Positions 37,629 through 47,863 of a stretch of DNA of 64,000 bases are shown one piece after another (the first letter of the stretch is position 1; each line of letters opens with the position of its first letter). A program made the translations under genes and the position numbers. The notes beneath the pieces were generated by a model. The model did no database searches, was not told the origin of the DNA, and saw nothing but the letters and a program-made list of their open reading frames with translations. This DNA is from Nostoc sp. 106C (GTDB taxonomy: Bacteria; Cyanobacteriota; Cyanobacteriia; Cyanobacteriales; Nostocaceae), in NCBI RefSeq assembly GCF_002154725.1, contig NZ_MTAW01000119.1:168821-232820 (forward strand), read 5' to 3'.

Positions 37629-37720
37629 AGGACTTACGCACTCGTGACGAAAAACTAAGCCTTTGCGATTACTTCGCTTCGCTCGTAATGACGTAAAATC
37701 ATAGTCCTTGCGTAAGTCCT
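37629..37720. repeat. 92-bp palindromic element with AGGACTTACGCA ends
   Basis: Perfect 12-bp inverted ends AGGACTTACGCA/TGCGTAAGTCCT enclose a TTGCGATTACTTCGCTTCGC...CGTAATGAC core. The core resembles the one inserted in frame at 10800-10850. A one-ended remnant (GGACTTACGTACTG) lies at 48277. The element ends one base before the stop codon of the next gene. Confidence 0.75.
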
Positions 37721-37721
37721 G

Positions 37722-38867
37722 TTATAGTTGCAAAATCGCTTTTATTTCACTTGTATATGTATCCATACCATTCCACAAAATACCTGGTAATAAATCTCCA
37801 AATGCATTAATCTCTAAAATGACATGAGTTTTCCAATCGGGTAAAATTAATAAATCGACTCCGCAATATAAACTATTAGGAAATAAAGCTGCTACTTGTT
37901 CACAAGTTTGCTTCATAATCTCCCAATTTTCTGCACCAAGTTTTGTTAAAAATTCCTCAGAATCACCTCGTTCATTCCCTAGATGCAAATTTGTCATTGG
38001 ACTTTTGCCAAGGCGAACAACAATGTGCTGTGCTTCGCCATTAATAACCACCACCCGCAAATCAAAGCCGCATCCTTGCAAATGTGCTTTGGGTAGCCAT
38101 TCTTCTACTTGTACGCCTTCTGCTGTCAAGATGTTGATGATATCAGCGATTTCTTCATAGTGTGTGTAGTGCCTAATTTTACGGGAGTTATAAAGCAAGG
38201 TTTGCCCGTTTTCCCGCACTCGTTCAACGGTAGTAATGGCTGATTCAAAACGCGAATTTGCTCGGTAAGCAACGACTCCAGAAGCAGCGGAACCGTGGGA
38301 AAGTTTGACGAATACCCGTTCTATTCTCTGCGTTTGCATTTGTTCGCGCAAATGGTCGTAGTTGTAAATTTTACCTAGCGAACGTGGAACGGGAATGCTG
38401 TGGCGGCTAAATATTTCATGACAAGCTGGTTTGTCAAACATCACTGCGATGTCTTGGGGATGGTTCATGAAGTACCCCTCCCTGCAACTGAGAAGGGGAG
38501 AAAATAATGTTTCCCATGTTCCCAAGAGATACCGCCAGCCTAAATACCACTGTCGCGGGTAGAGGATGCGTCCTTTGTCAAATTCTAATTCGGTAGCTTC
38601 CCTAGAACTGATGCGTTGGTGTTGTCCGTTATCCGATACGTTAAAACCTAAGGCGATGATGGCTTTGTCAATATCAAAGTTCTTTTCTGGAGAGTCGAAG
38701 CGGATAATAGTGTTGGGTGCGTTAAATTGTTCGAGGGTTTGTTTACCTGCTATCAAGTCTGCGTAATCTACTACGGTGGCTGGTGGTAAATTGAAATGAG
38801 CGATCACTTGTTGGAGGAAACTGACACGGCGATTTTCGGGGTTGGCGATGAGGATGAAGTTAAGCAT
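37722..38867 (-). CDS. ATP-grasp protein, STM4014-like
   Basis: This 381-residue protein carries the ATP-grasp pattern: a preATP-grasp N-terminal half (FILIANPENRRVSF), a central lysine in RVFVKLSHGSAASGVV, and a C-terminal metal-binding stretch with VDLLIL and VILEINAFGDLLPG. ATP-grasp enzymes join a carboxylate to an amine or thiol through an acyl phosphate. It resembles the STM4014 family, whose substrate is unknown. The other genes usually clustered with that family are not seen here. It is monocistronic, and its stop abuts a palindromic element. Confidence 0.75.
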   Translation of the reverse strand: MLNFILIANPENRRVSFLQQVIAHFNLPPATVVDYADLIAGKQTLEQFNAPNTIIRFDSPEKNFDIDKAIIALGFNVSDNGQHQRISSREATELEFDKGRILYPRQWYLGWRYLLGTWETLFSPLLSCREGYFMNHPQDIAVMFDKPACHEIFSRHSIPVPRSLGKIYNYDHLREQMQTQRIERVFVKLSHGSAASGVVAYRANSRFESAITTVERVRENGQTLLYNSRKIRHYTHYEEIADIINILTAEGVQVEEWLPKAHLQGCGFDLRVVVINGEAQHIVVRLGKSPMTNLHLGNERGDSEEFLTKLGAENWEIMKQTCEQVAALFPNSLYCGVDLLILPDWKTHVILEINAFGDLLPGILWNGMDTYTSEIKAILQL

Positions 38868-39028
38868 TTTTGATATTTGTTTTATTCATACAAACAAGCT
38901 GTAGCGATCGCCAAATTCTAATTCTTCGTTTTCGTTTTTACCCTGTGGTTGCGCAACTTGCTCCACTTGAAATTTACCCAAATGGAGTAAGTCTCTCTTC
39001 TACTTTTCTTCGTAAATTATAGAATTCA

Positions 39029-40183
39029 CTACTGGCTATTCATCACAACAATTTCGCCTTTTCGATTAAACTTTACTGGATTCTTGGGAAAATCTTGATT
39101 GTTTAAATAACGCAGAAGTCCCACAGTGCGGAAACGCTGATCGACTCTGGGAATTCCCTGACGATCTAGATGAATAGGAATAACTTTACCAGACACCAAA
39201 TCTCCTTTGGAGTTAAGTTTAGCTTCTAAAATCATTGAGTAGCCTGTCTCAGCAGCGGTAGATAAAGTCCGATATCCCAAAAAGTTGCCTAAAGAATAAG
39301 CAATCAGTTTGCCTTTATAGATTTCTAGTGCTCTGGGAACATGAGGGCCGTGTCCTATAACTAAGTCTGCGCCCAGATCAATCATTGTCCGAGCAAACTT
39401 CATAGAATTGCCTCGGTTTTCTCCATAGAAAAACTCTGTTTCATTTTTAACGTGTAATGCTCCTGTACCTTCAGCCCCTACCTGCATAGATATAACTACA
39501 ATGTTTGCATTATTTTTAGCCTCTAATACCAGAGCTTTTGCTGCTGCTAAATCATTAACTGAATTGTAAAAATCATAGGTAGTAAATCCGATCATTGCTA
39601 CCGGAATATTATTAGCTTCCAAATAGAGAATTTGATTTTTATGGCCTAATGTTTCTATACCAACAAAGGCAAGATTCTTTACTGTATCTTGAAAGCCTAC
39701 AGGGCCAAAGTCCATTGCATGATTGTTCGCTAAATTGAGTACATCAAACCCAACATCAGCAAACAGCTTGGCATAATCAGGCGGAGAGCGAAAGGCAAAA
39801 ATTTGTCCTTTACTCATATCCTTAGAACTGTAGGGATAGGTAGTTAAACTACTTTCAAAATTTCCAAACAAAATATCAGCCCCTTGCAGATAACCTCTTA
39901 CAGATTTTGGCACCAGTTCATCACGAAACCGCGGCAGTCTATAGTTAGGAAAATTGGTTCCCGGAATCACATCTCCAACAGCTTTAATAGTTATAGTGTC
40001 TGAAGGTATTTGCTGATTTTCAGGGATAACAAAGGGAAATGGCAGATTATCAGTAGGTTTCGTTGCAGCATTTGAACGCTGTATCTGTCCAAAACGGATA
40101 ATAATTCCTATACTAATACCCAAACAAAAACAAAAACTGATAAACCCCACTGAGAATAAACGTCCCAGCTTTTGATTAACCAT
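39029..40183 (-). CDS. CapA-family (poly-gamma-glutamate synthesis type) protein
   Basis: This 384-residue protein has an N-terminal membrane anchor at about 11-29 (FSVGFISFCFCLGISIGIIIRF) and a CapA/PGA_cap calcineurin-like domain. Its motifs are KAVGDVIPGTNFPNY, LFGNFESSLT, NLANNHAMDFG, VIGHGPHVPRALE and YSLGNFLGYR. Family members are tied to capsule or poly-gamma-glutamate anchoring, but in cyanobacteria most have no assigned role. The catalytic face would be periplasmic. The ATG at 40183 has GAGGAG six bases upstream. It is monocistronic. Confidence 0.9.
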   Translation of the reverse strand: MVNQKLGRLFSVGFISFCFCLGISIGIIIRFGQIQRSNAATKPTDNLPFPFVIPENQQIPSDTITIKAVGDVIPGTNFPNYRLPRFRDELVPKSVRGYLQGADILFGNFESSLTTYPYSSKDMSKGQIFAFRSPPDYAKLFADVGFDVLNLANNHAMDFGPVGFQDTVKNLAFVGIETLGHKNQILYLEANNIPVAMIGFTTYDFYNSVNDLAAAKALVLEAKNNANIVVISMQVGAEGTGALHVKNETEFFYGENRGNSMKFARTMIDLGADLVIGHGPHVPRALEIYKGKLIAYSLGNFLGYRTLSTAAETGYSMILEAKLNSKGDLVSGKVIPIHLDRQGIPRVDQRFRTVGLLRYLNNQDFPKNPVKFNRKGEIVVMNSQ

Positions 40184-40280
40184 CGTTCACTCCTCACACA
40201 ATGGCATCAGTTTATCCCACAAATTAAAAATCTTTGTATATTTTATTCGGTTGTTTTGGTAAAATTTAACACAAAATAGA

Positions 40281-40310
40281 AATCCAACACATGGTTTCTT
40301 GTGTTGGATT
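40281..40310 (-). terminator. Hairpin downstream of the M48 peptidase gene
   Basis: AATCCAACAC and GTGTTGGATT form a perfect 10-bp stem with a 10-nt loop. It lies 47 bp past the stop of the M48 gene on the minus strand, followed in that direction by TCTATTTTG. The U-tract is broken, so this is a weak intrinsic terminator. Confidence 0.55.
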
Positions 40311-40356
40311 TATTCCTGCAATTGATTTAAATAAATCTGCGCTAAATATAGTAGTT

Positions 40357-41358
40357 CTACTTACCAAATCTCCGGTCTATATCATCTGCTTGTGAACCAC
40401 CACGAGTAGAGTTAATTCTTAACGAGGTTTGATCTTTAGAAAGGTTATACGTTAGAGGCTTTGTTTTAGAGATTCTTGCTTCACCTTCTTTCGTCAAAGT
40501 TTGAGGTGGATATTTAATCATTAAAGCTTTAATCGCCTCAATTCGTTTGGGTACAGCTGGATGATCTGTATCAGCTTCGGAACCGGGAATTTGAGATAAA
40601 ACCTGCATGACTCTTAGACAGCCTTCTGGCTCAAACCCAGCTTTTACAGAAGCTATATAGCCAATTTCATCTGCTTCAGACTCATGTTGGCGTTCCTGTG
40701 CCGCTAGACGTTCTTCTAGCTCTTTTTTCTTGGTTTCAATAATTTGATTGATACGCTTTTGTGAATCTGCTTGGCGTTGCACACCTTGATTGCCAAGTAC
40801 CGATCCCAACAGACCACCGATAGTTCCCCCGATGGCACGATTGACCACTGCACCACCAACAACAGCAGCGGTTGACTCGTTATTTGCTGCTTGTTGTTCT
40901 CCTAAAACGTCTCTCTTCGCTTCTTCCTCAATTTTGGCAATCAACTCAGTTTTTTGAGCTGCACCAACAGCGAGATGTCGCTTCACATGGTGACCCATTT
41001 CATGAGCGACTACACAAGCCAATGCCGAAGAATCGCCTGCTAATTGGTCAAGTATGCCATCATACACAGCAATAAGATTGACATCTGTGGCAAAGGCATT
41101 AACATCATACTTAGGAATAGCCACAATCCGCCAAGGTCGAGTATCAAATTCATTGGCACGTGCAATCCGATCTACGACTCGATACAGAGCATAAAAATCT
41201 TCAGGTAGCTGCTTTTTAGCTTGCTCGTAGATTGTTGAAGATGTGGATGCGGCTGGTTTTCTCTGTGGGGTTGGTTTAGCCAAGACTGGCAGGGTTGCAG
41301 AGCACAGAAATAAGCACAAAGAACTGGTAGTCAGGATTGTTCTTTTGCAGTTGAGCAT
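40357..41358 (-). CDS. M48-family metallopeptidase
   Basis: This 333-residue zinc peptidase has a signal peptide (MLNCKRTILTTSSLCLFL, cleavage near 27) and is likely periplasmic. The zinc motif HEMGH lies at 119-123 in CVVAHEMGHHVKRH, and the third ligand is in HESEADEIG near 225-232. A glycine-rich segment (VGGAVVNRAIGGTIGGLLGS) near 166-185 followed by a charged helix is typical of the YcaL/LoiP-like subgroup. The tail has DHPAVPKRIEAI, also typical. A role in outer-membrane protein quality control is inferred from the family. Confidence 0.9.
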   Translation of the reverse strand: MLNCKRTILTTSSLCLFLCSATLPVLAKPTPQRKPAASTSSTIYEQAKKQLPEDFYALYRVVDRIARANEFDTRPWRIVAIPKYDVNAFATDVNLIAVYDGILDQLAGDSSALACVVAHEMGHHVKRHLAVGAAQKTELIAKIEEEAKRDVLGEQQAANNESTAAVVGGAVVNRAIGGTIGGLLGSVLGNQGVQRQADSQKRINQIIETKKKELEERLAAQERQHESEADEIGYIASVKAGFEPEGCLRVMQVLSQIPGSEADTDHPAVPKRIEAIKALMIKYPPQTLTKEGEARISKTKPLTYNLSKDQTSLRINSTRGGSQADDIDRRFGK

Positions 41359-41479
41359 TATTGTCAGTATTGTCTTATTCGTAATTTATTTTTATACAAT
41401 AAAGCAATTACGCACTGAATTCTAGAGCGATCGCTTTTTTTAATCTAAACTAGTACGAAATTACTCTAGTAACCCTGTA

Positions 41480-44400
41480 TCAGCAGCTACTTTTGGCTTT
41501 CACAGGCAGCGCTATGGTAAACTCTGACCCTTCTCCCAGAACAGAATCAACGAGTATCGTTCCCTGATGGCGCTCGATGATAATTTGACGAGCGATCGCT
41601 AATCCCAAACCTGTCCCTTTGCCAACTGCTTTGGTAGTAAATAGGTGTTCAAAGATTCTAGCCTTGACTTCTTCGCTCATACCAATACCGTTATCTTTGA
41701 TCCGAATTAGGACATGGGGAGTCGAGAAAGTTATATTATCTTGAATAAGTTCAGTTTGAATTGCGATCTGATGAGAATGAGGGCGAAACTTACCTTGCCT
41801 ACGTTGCTGATTAAATTCCTCTAAACTATCAATGGCATTTGCCAGGATGTTCATAAACACTTGATTAATCTGTCCGGGAAAGCATTCAACCGCAGGTAAA
41901 TTACCATAGTTTGTAATTACTTCAATCGCAGGACGTTCTCCGTTAGCTTTAAGTCGATGTTTAAGAATCAGAATTGTACTGTTAATGCCTTCGTGAATAT
42001 TAAAGGGAATTTTGTAATCTTGATCGGCTCGCGAAAAAGTGCGAAGACTAGTACTAATACCGCGAATCCGATCAATGCCAAGTTTCATTGAGTCGATGAG
42101 CTTAGGTAAGTCCTCACGCAGATATTCCAAGTCGATCGCTTCAGCTTCATCTACAATTACCTGGCCAGGATCGGGAAACTGTTGCTGATAAAGGTCGAGT
42201 ATTCCCAAGAGGTCTTGAATGTAATTTTTAGCGGGTTGCAAGTTACCTGCTAAAAATCCCACCGGATTATTGATTTCATGAGCAACGCCTGCAACGAGAT
42301 TACCCAAGGCAGACATTTTTTCATTCTGCACCAGCTGTAATTGAGTTTGTTGCAAGTCTTGCAAAGCTGTTTCTAGTTCTTGAGCTTTTTGCTGTACTTG
42401 AGCTTCTGCACGTTTGCGATCGCTAATATTAATTGCTGTCCCAATTAATTGATGAATTCTACCAGTGCGATCGCGTAGGGGGTGAAAGGTTGTGAGCCAC
42501 CAAGTTGGCTCACAATCAAAGGTAAGACACTGCTCAACAGCAATGCTAGTTCCAGCAACGATGCAACTGAGATATTGCTGCTTAACTACAGCACCTTCTA
42601 TCTCACCATGTATCTGTTCTGGAGTTTTGCCGATGACTTCACGTGCAGGTACGCCTGTAATCTTAGCTGCTGCTGGGTTCCAGTCTGCATAAAGCAATTC
42701 TTGGTCTGTTGTCACGTTAATCACAAATATTGGATGATCGACACCATCGTAGATACTGCGCAGAAATTGTTCTTGTTCGCGAATTTTTTCTTCAGCCAGC
42801 TTGCGATCGCTAATATCTATAACTATGCCATCCCATACGATCGAGCCATCTTTTTGCTGCTGCGGTTGAGCCGCAGATTGAATCCATTTAATTTTTCCTG
42901 AAGGTGTAATCATCCGCCATTCGTGTTTAAAGGGTGTTAAGGTTTGGGCCGAGTAGCTAATTAACTGCTCAAGCTGTGAAACCTCGTCGGGATGATTCAT
43001 AGAATAAAGATTATACATCCCCGCCATAACTGACTCTGGTGTCACCTCATACAGTTCGTAGCAACCACAACTGACGTAGGGTGTTGATGTCGAACCGTCA
43101 GCAGCTAAACGAAACTGATAAATCATCCCAGGAATGTTATCAGCCAAGTTCTGAAAGCGGGTATCACTGGCTCGCAATTCTTCTAAAGATAGCTCTAATT
43201 GCTTACTGTAAATCTGAGAACGCTGGTAGAGGTGGGCATTTTCTAAAGAAATAGCAGCTTGGGTACAGAGTAAATTTAAGATTTCGACGCGATCGCTTGT
43301 AAATGCTCCCGTCGTCAAATTATTTTCTAGATACAGAATCCCCAACAGTTTACCCTGATGCATAATTGGAGTACATAAAATACTCTTGGGTTGTTGGCGC
43401 AGAATGTAGGGATCAGCTAGCAGTAAAGGATCGGTGGCGGCGTCAATTAACACTGATGATTGCAGTGTTCTTTTGACAGAGTTAATTAATAAGCTTGGAA
43501 GTTCCTGACTCTTTTCTAGGGGAACAGATTGCAGCACTATCGGTTTTTCAGTTGCGATCGTAGCCTCAATTACTAACCTATCTTCTTTGTTCAACAACAA
43601 CGCACATTTATCTGCGCCGGCATTTTCTAACACTACCTGAAGCAGAGTAGAAAGTAATTTTTCTAGATGAATTTCGCTAGAGAGCATCTGAAAAGATTTC
43701 AGAACAGTAGCTAAATCTAATACCGCAGAGATGCCATTGCTACTATATTTTGTAGTTTCGCTAGTGTTTTCATTGTAAGTAGTAACGCTCTCCACCACTG
43801 GGATAGTCAAATCACAGGAAAACAGAATGCTATCTGGTTGCAGGATGGGAATAAGAAACTGTGGATAGCGTTGCTCAAGTTGCTTAACTTTGGCAGTTGC
43901 ACCCCAACGAGCATAACAATAGTAAGCATTAATTAAATACTCTTGAACAATGCTGTTTTTGCCCCATTCTAAATAGAATTTAGCTGCAAGTTCGTTGGCT
44001 AGAGCTTCTTCGTGAGGATAATCGTTGGCTTTGGCTGTGGTAATTGCCAGGTCATAAAAATCAAGTGCTTCAGCTTTGTGGTTGAAAACGCGATGGCGTT
44101 CCGCTTCCACTAAATAAAATCTGTGCAGGTGATTTGCTGGCGCAGAATCAGCCCACTTTTTGATTTTTTCTTGGTTGATGGTGACTCGCTGCTGGATGCG
44201 TTGTTGTTCCTCAAGGGAAACTTGAGGATAAATTGCCAGATGTGCCAGAGAATCATAGGTGTAGAAACTAGGGATGATAAATAATCCTGTCGCCGCACCC
44301 AGATAATTTTCTGTGGCGATCGCATCTGCAACGGCTGACTCAAACTCCCCAAATAAATAATCAATAACTAGTTTATTGCAATGGAAATAGCACAATGCTG

Positions 44401-47400
44401 TTTGATCTCCTCCTTGCTGAAGCATCGGCAGCATTTGCTCTTCATTAAAAGCATCCCCGACAAACTGCCAAGGTTCAATGCTATCCCCCAATAAATTTAA
44501 AACTGCTTGCTGAAAAATTAGAATCTGATTCACTAGTGCATCTTGTTTAAGTTGAGTTAATTGGGTGCAAAAAGCAGCAGCTTCGCGATTTACATCAATT
44601 AAATCTTGTCCTGCAAACCAAGAATGCATGATGTAAGCGATCGCGCAAATACTAGCCCAAAGTAAGTCTCCAGTTTCCAATCCACTTTGGTAGCCTTCTG
44701 TTAATAAAGGCAAGGTATTTCTCACAGGTTCTTGCCAATGCAAAGTCCCAAGGCTAACTTCCCCATAGGTTTTGGCTTTCTGTTCTTGCTCATTGAACTG
44801 TTCGAGTAACTTTAGCGCCAACTGGCCAAATTGGTAACCAAAGTTGAGTTCTCCTTGTACGCCACATAACAACTGTCCATAGCAGCCATAGCCATAGGTA
44901 GAAGAAGAAGTATTACCATATTCAATAGATAAGTTGACTTGCGCCAAAATAATTAAAGGAAATAATGTCGGCACTGCAATATAAGCACAAGAAGAGACAG
45001 CAGGCAGAATCCGCATCGCAGCTAATTTTTCTGGGTCGGTCATCTGAGGTAGAGTTACTAAATCCAGTGGTTGCCTGCCAGCTAATATGGATGTAGTTCT
45101 CTCCATCGCTTGTGCAATATCTAATTCATTGGGTTGTTTTGGAAAAGTCACTCCTAAGGAACGAAGAATCTTGAGTGCAATTTGCAATGCTTCTAAGGGT
45201 TGGTGCTGTGCTTGAGCAGATTGGATTTGAATTTCATAAATTTTTACTATATCTAAGAGGCTGGTGACGTTTTCCTGAATCACATCTGCCAAATTAGCCA
45301 TCTGCTCTAAATTGCCGTTTAAATAAGCAGCCTCGGTTGCAGCTGTGTAAAGTGCTCGGGTTAGCTCATACTGAGTTTGCCAACTATCCTCTGTTAGTAA
45401 ATTAATACCCGTGATGAAATATTCTAAAGCTGGTGCATGAGCAGTGGCAGTTCTGGCTTTATGTCCGGCTTGAAGATTAAGTTCGGCAAGTTGAATTTGC
45501 TGGGTTTGTTCAGCAATCAGATTTTTACCGATATTAAATTGATTGACAATCTCAAACAGTTTTTTTTCTTGTTCTGCAACTGGCGTATTACTTAGCAGTA
45601 ATTGCCCAATTTTTAGGTGAGTCGCTGGTTTCTGCTCCTCTGGAATCAAGGAATAAGCCGCCTGCTGAACGCGATCGTGCAAAAATTTGTAATGAGGTAA
45701 GCGGTTAGCGATGATAGATAATTGACACGCGCCGTTGTCATTACCAGAGTCTTGAAAAAATTTATAAACTTCACTTGTAGGTAGAATTAATCCCTCTTGC
45801 AGTGCTTTCCACAAGTCTACGGCTGTCTCTGCCTGAGATTTTTCGTAAACAATAGCCAGAGTTGCTAGATCAAAAGTGTTACCAATGCTAGCAGCTAGTT
45901 TCAATACTGTTTGTGTAGCGGTGGGCAACTTCTGAATTTGATGCGCCATAAATTCTACAACATCGTCAGTCAGCGCTAGCGCTCGAATTTGGGCAATATT
46001 CCCTTGCCAGTAACCAGTATTGATATTAAAAGTTATACATTCCTCTGCATACAACGCCTTGAGAAATTGCGTGGCAAAAAAAGGATTGCCATTGGTTTTT
46101 TGATAGACTAATTCGGCTAAAGGTACTGCTAGTTCTGGGGGACAACTGAGAGTATCAGCAATCAAGTTGTTCAAGTCGCATAGCTTCAGCGGAGCCAAGG
46201 TGATGGTGTTAACGATCGCTTTGGCTTTGTTAATTTTATCAACTGCCAGCATGAGTGGATGGACAGAAGAGACTTCGTGATCTCGGTAAGCACCAATGAG
46301 TAAGAGATAATCTGTTTCCGCTTCACTCATTAATAATTGCATCAGTCTGAGTGAAGCCGAGTCTGCCCATTGCAAATCATCCAAGAAAATTACTAGGGGA
46401 TGTTTTGGTGTGGTAAAAACCTGAATGAATTTTCTGAACAGCAAATTGAAGCGATTTTGCGCAGCAATTCCAAAAAGTTCAATAGCAGGAGGTTGTTTAC
46501 CAATAATTAGTTCGAGTTCTGGAATTACCTCAACAATTACCTGAGCGTTATCACCTAGAGTAGAAAGAATTTGAGTCCGCCATTGCTCTAGTTGAATGTC
46601 TGTTTCTGTTAGCAGTTGTCCCATCAAGTCGCGTAATGCTTGCACAAATGCCGAAAAAGGAATGTTGCGCTGAAACTGGTCAAACTTGCCTTTGATGAAG
46701 TAACCTCGTTGCCGGACAATCGGCTTGTGGACTTCATTAACTACAGCAGTTTTGCCGATACCAGAGAAGCCTGCAACTAGCATCACTTCGCTGCGAGAAT
46801 TAGTATTGCTGGCTACTCGCTCAAATGCATTTAGCAAAGTTTGTACTTCTGCTTGGCGACCATAGAGTTTTTCTGGGATCAAGAAGCGATCGCACACATC
46901 CCGCTGTCCGATCTCAAAAGGTTCAATCTTTCCTGTTTTTTGCCATTGAGTCCAACAAAGTTCTAAATCATGCTTCAGTCCTAATGCACTCTGATAGCGG
47001 TCTTCCGCATTTTTCGCCATCAATTTCATTATGATGTCTGAAACTGGTTTGGGAATTGCCTCTATTTTGAAATTTAAATTTTGTGACAAGTTGAGCCAGT
47101 CGCTTGCGGGATTTACCGCTGTGGTCAACTGTTCAAAACGAATTTTGAATTGCTCTAAAGGCGCTGGTTGTTTGGCAATATGACAGTGGATCAGCTCCAT
47201 TGGGTCATGGGATTGAAAGGGAGGCTGACCTGTAAGCAGTTCAAAAAAAGCGATCCCCAAGGAATAGAAATCACTGCGATAGTCAATTCCTCGGTTCATC
47301 CGTCCAGTTTGCTCTGGAGAAATATAAGTGAGGGTGCCTTCTAGAACATTGGGACTTTTAATCTCTTGGGTTTCTCTGGGCAGCAGAGAAGCTATGCTAA

Positions 47401-47863
47401 AGTCAATCAGTTTAACTTCTTTTGTTTGGGGATTGATGACGATATTATCTGGTTTGATATCTTTGTGAATCACCTGGCGCTGATGTAGTTCGTGGAGAAT
47501 ATCGATTATTTGCAGCGCGATCGCCAGAAATTCAGTTAGTTCTAGGGGCTGGGTTTTGATGTAATCCCGCAACGAAATCCCACCAAAGTCTTCCATCACC
47601 AGCACATAGCTATTGCCATAAGGTTCTAGGCTGTAATGTCGAACTACACCAGGGAAGTCAAGATTTTTGGCGATCGCGTACTGATTACGAAACTGCAACA
47701 ATTCATTAAAGGTTGGGTAATTAGATTTTAGATATTTGATGATTACAGGTTGCTGGTCAATCTCTCGGATGCCTCGGTAAACAATAGTTTTAGTACTAAC
47801 GTGCAGTTGTTCAACAATTTGGTATCCTAAAATTTCCCATCCTAAGTCCAGCCCTGCGATCAT
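41480..47863 (-). CDS. Giant hybrid Ser/Thr kinase-ATPase-GAF-PAS-histidine kinase
   Basis: This is a 2127-residue signalling protein. A Ser/Thr kinase domain spans about 10-300 (catalytic HKDIKPDN at 133-140, DFS at 154-156). An AAA-type ATPase has Walker A GFSGIGKT at 365-372 and a later FLDDLQWAD. A helical TPR-like middle part spans about 640-1300. A GAF domain lies at about 1385-1540, then two PAS/PAC domains (about 1580-1830, each ending in the DISDRK or NISDRK motif). The histidine-kinase core has His1862 (GVAHEINNP) and HATPase motif GKGTGLGLAIARQ. No membrane segment is seen, so it is a cytosolic, multi-input regulator typical of Nostocales. Its partner regulator is unknown. A paralog lies at 53051. 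GAGG precedes the start. Confidence 0.93.
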   Translation of the reverse strand: MIAGLDLGWEILGYQIVEQLHVSTKTIVYRGIREIDQQPVIIKYLKSNYPTFNELLQFRNQYAIAKNLDFPGVVRHYSLEPYGNSYVLVMEDFGGISLRDYIKTQPLELTEFLAIALQIIDILHELHQRQVIHKDIKPDNIVINPQTKEVKLIDFSIASLLPRETQEIKSPNVLEGTLTYISPEQTGRMNRGIDYRSDFYSLGIAFFELLTGQPPFQSHDPMELIHCHIAKQPAPLEQFKIRFEQLTTAVNPASDWLNLSQNLNFKIEAIPKPVSDIIMKLMAKNAEDRYQSALGLKHDLELCWTQWQKTGKIEPFEIGQRDVCDRFLIPEKLYGRQAEVQTLLNAFERVASNTNSRSEVMLVAGFSGIGKTAVVNEVHKPIVRQRGYFIKGKFDQFQRNIPFSAFVQALRDLMGQLLTETDIQLEQWRTQILSTLGDNAQVIVEVIPELELIIGKQPPAIELFGIAAQNRFNLLFRKFIQVFTTPKHPLVIFLDDLQWADSASLRLMQLLMSEAETDYLLLIGAYRDHEVSSVHPLMLAVDKINKAKAIVNTITLAPLKLCDLNNLIADTLSCPPELAVPLAELVYQKTNGNPFFATQFLKALYAEECITFNINTGYWQGNIAQIRALALTDDVVEFMAHQIQKLPTATQTVLKLAASIGNTFDLATLAIVYEKSQAETAVDLWKALQEGLILPTSEVYKFFQDSGNDNGACQLSIIANRLPHYKFLHDRVQQAAYSLIPEEQKPATHLKIGQLLLSNTPVAEQEKKLFEIVNQFNIGKNLIAEQTQQIQLAELNLQAGHKARTATAHAPALEYFITGINLLTEDSWQTQYELTRALYTAATEAAYLNGNLEQMANLADVIQENVTSLLDIVKIYEIQIQSAQAQHQPLEALQIALKILRSLGVTFPKQPNELDIAQAMERTTSILAGRQPLDLVTLPQMTDPEKLAAMRILPAVSSCAYIAVPTLFPLIILAQVNLSIEYGNTSSSTYGYGCYGQLLCGVQGELNFGYQFGQLALKLLEQFNEQEQKAKTYGEVSLGTLHWQEPVRNTLPLLTEGYQSGLETGDLLWASICAIAYIMHSWFAGQDLIDVNREAAAFCTQLTQLKQDALVNQILIFQQAVLNLLGDSIEPWQFVGDAFNEEQMLPMLQQGGDQTALCYFHCNKLVIDYLFGEFESAVADAIATENYLGAATGLFIIPSFYTYDSLAHLAIYPQVSLEEQQRIQQRVTINQEKIKKWADSAPANHLHRFYLVEAERHRVFNHKAEALDFYDLAITTAKANDYPHEEALANELAAKFYLEWGKNSIVQEYLINAYYCYARWGATAKVKQLEQRYPQFLIPILQPDSILFSCDLTIPVVESVTTYNENTSETTKYSSNGISAVLDLATVLKSFQMLSSEIHLEKLLSTLLQVVLENAGADKCALLLNKEDRLVIEATIATEKPIVLQSVPLEKSQELPSLLINSVKRTLQSSVLIDAATDPLLLADPYILRQQPKSILCTPIMHQGKLLGILYLENNLTTGAFTSDRVEILNLLCTQAAISLENAHLYQRSQIYSKQLELSLEELRASDTRFQNLADNIPGMIYQFRLAADGSTSTPYVSCGCYELYEVTPESVMAGMYNLYSMNHPDEVSQLEQLISYSAQTLTPFKHEWRMITPSGKIKWIQSAAQPQQQKDGSIVWDGIVIDISDRKLAEEKIREQEQFLRSIYDGVDHPIFVINVTTDQELLYADWNPAAAKITGVPAREVIGKTPEQIHGEIEGAVVKQQYLSCIVAGTSIAVEQCLTFDCEPTWWLTTFHPLRDRTGRIHQLIGTAINISDRKRAEAQVQQKAQELETALQDLQQTQLQLVQNEKMSALGNLVAGVAHEINNPVGFLAGNLQPAKNYIQDLLGILDLYQQQFPDPGQVIVDEAEAIDLEYLREDLPKLIDSMKLGIDRIRGISTSLRTFSRADQDYKIPFNIHEGINSTILILKHRLKANGERPAIEVITNYGNLPAVECFPGQINQVFMNILANAIDSLEEFNQQRRQGKFRPHSHQIAIQTELIQDNITFSTPHVLIRIKDNGIGMSEEVKARIFEHLFTTKAVGKGTGLGLAIARQIIIERHQGTILVDSVLGEGSEFTIALPVKAKSSC

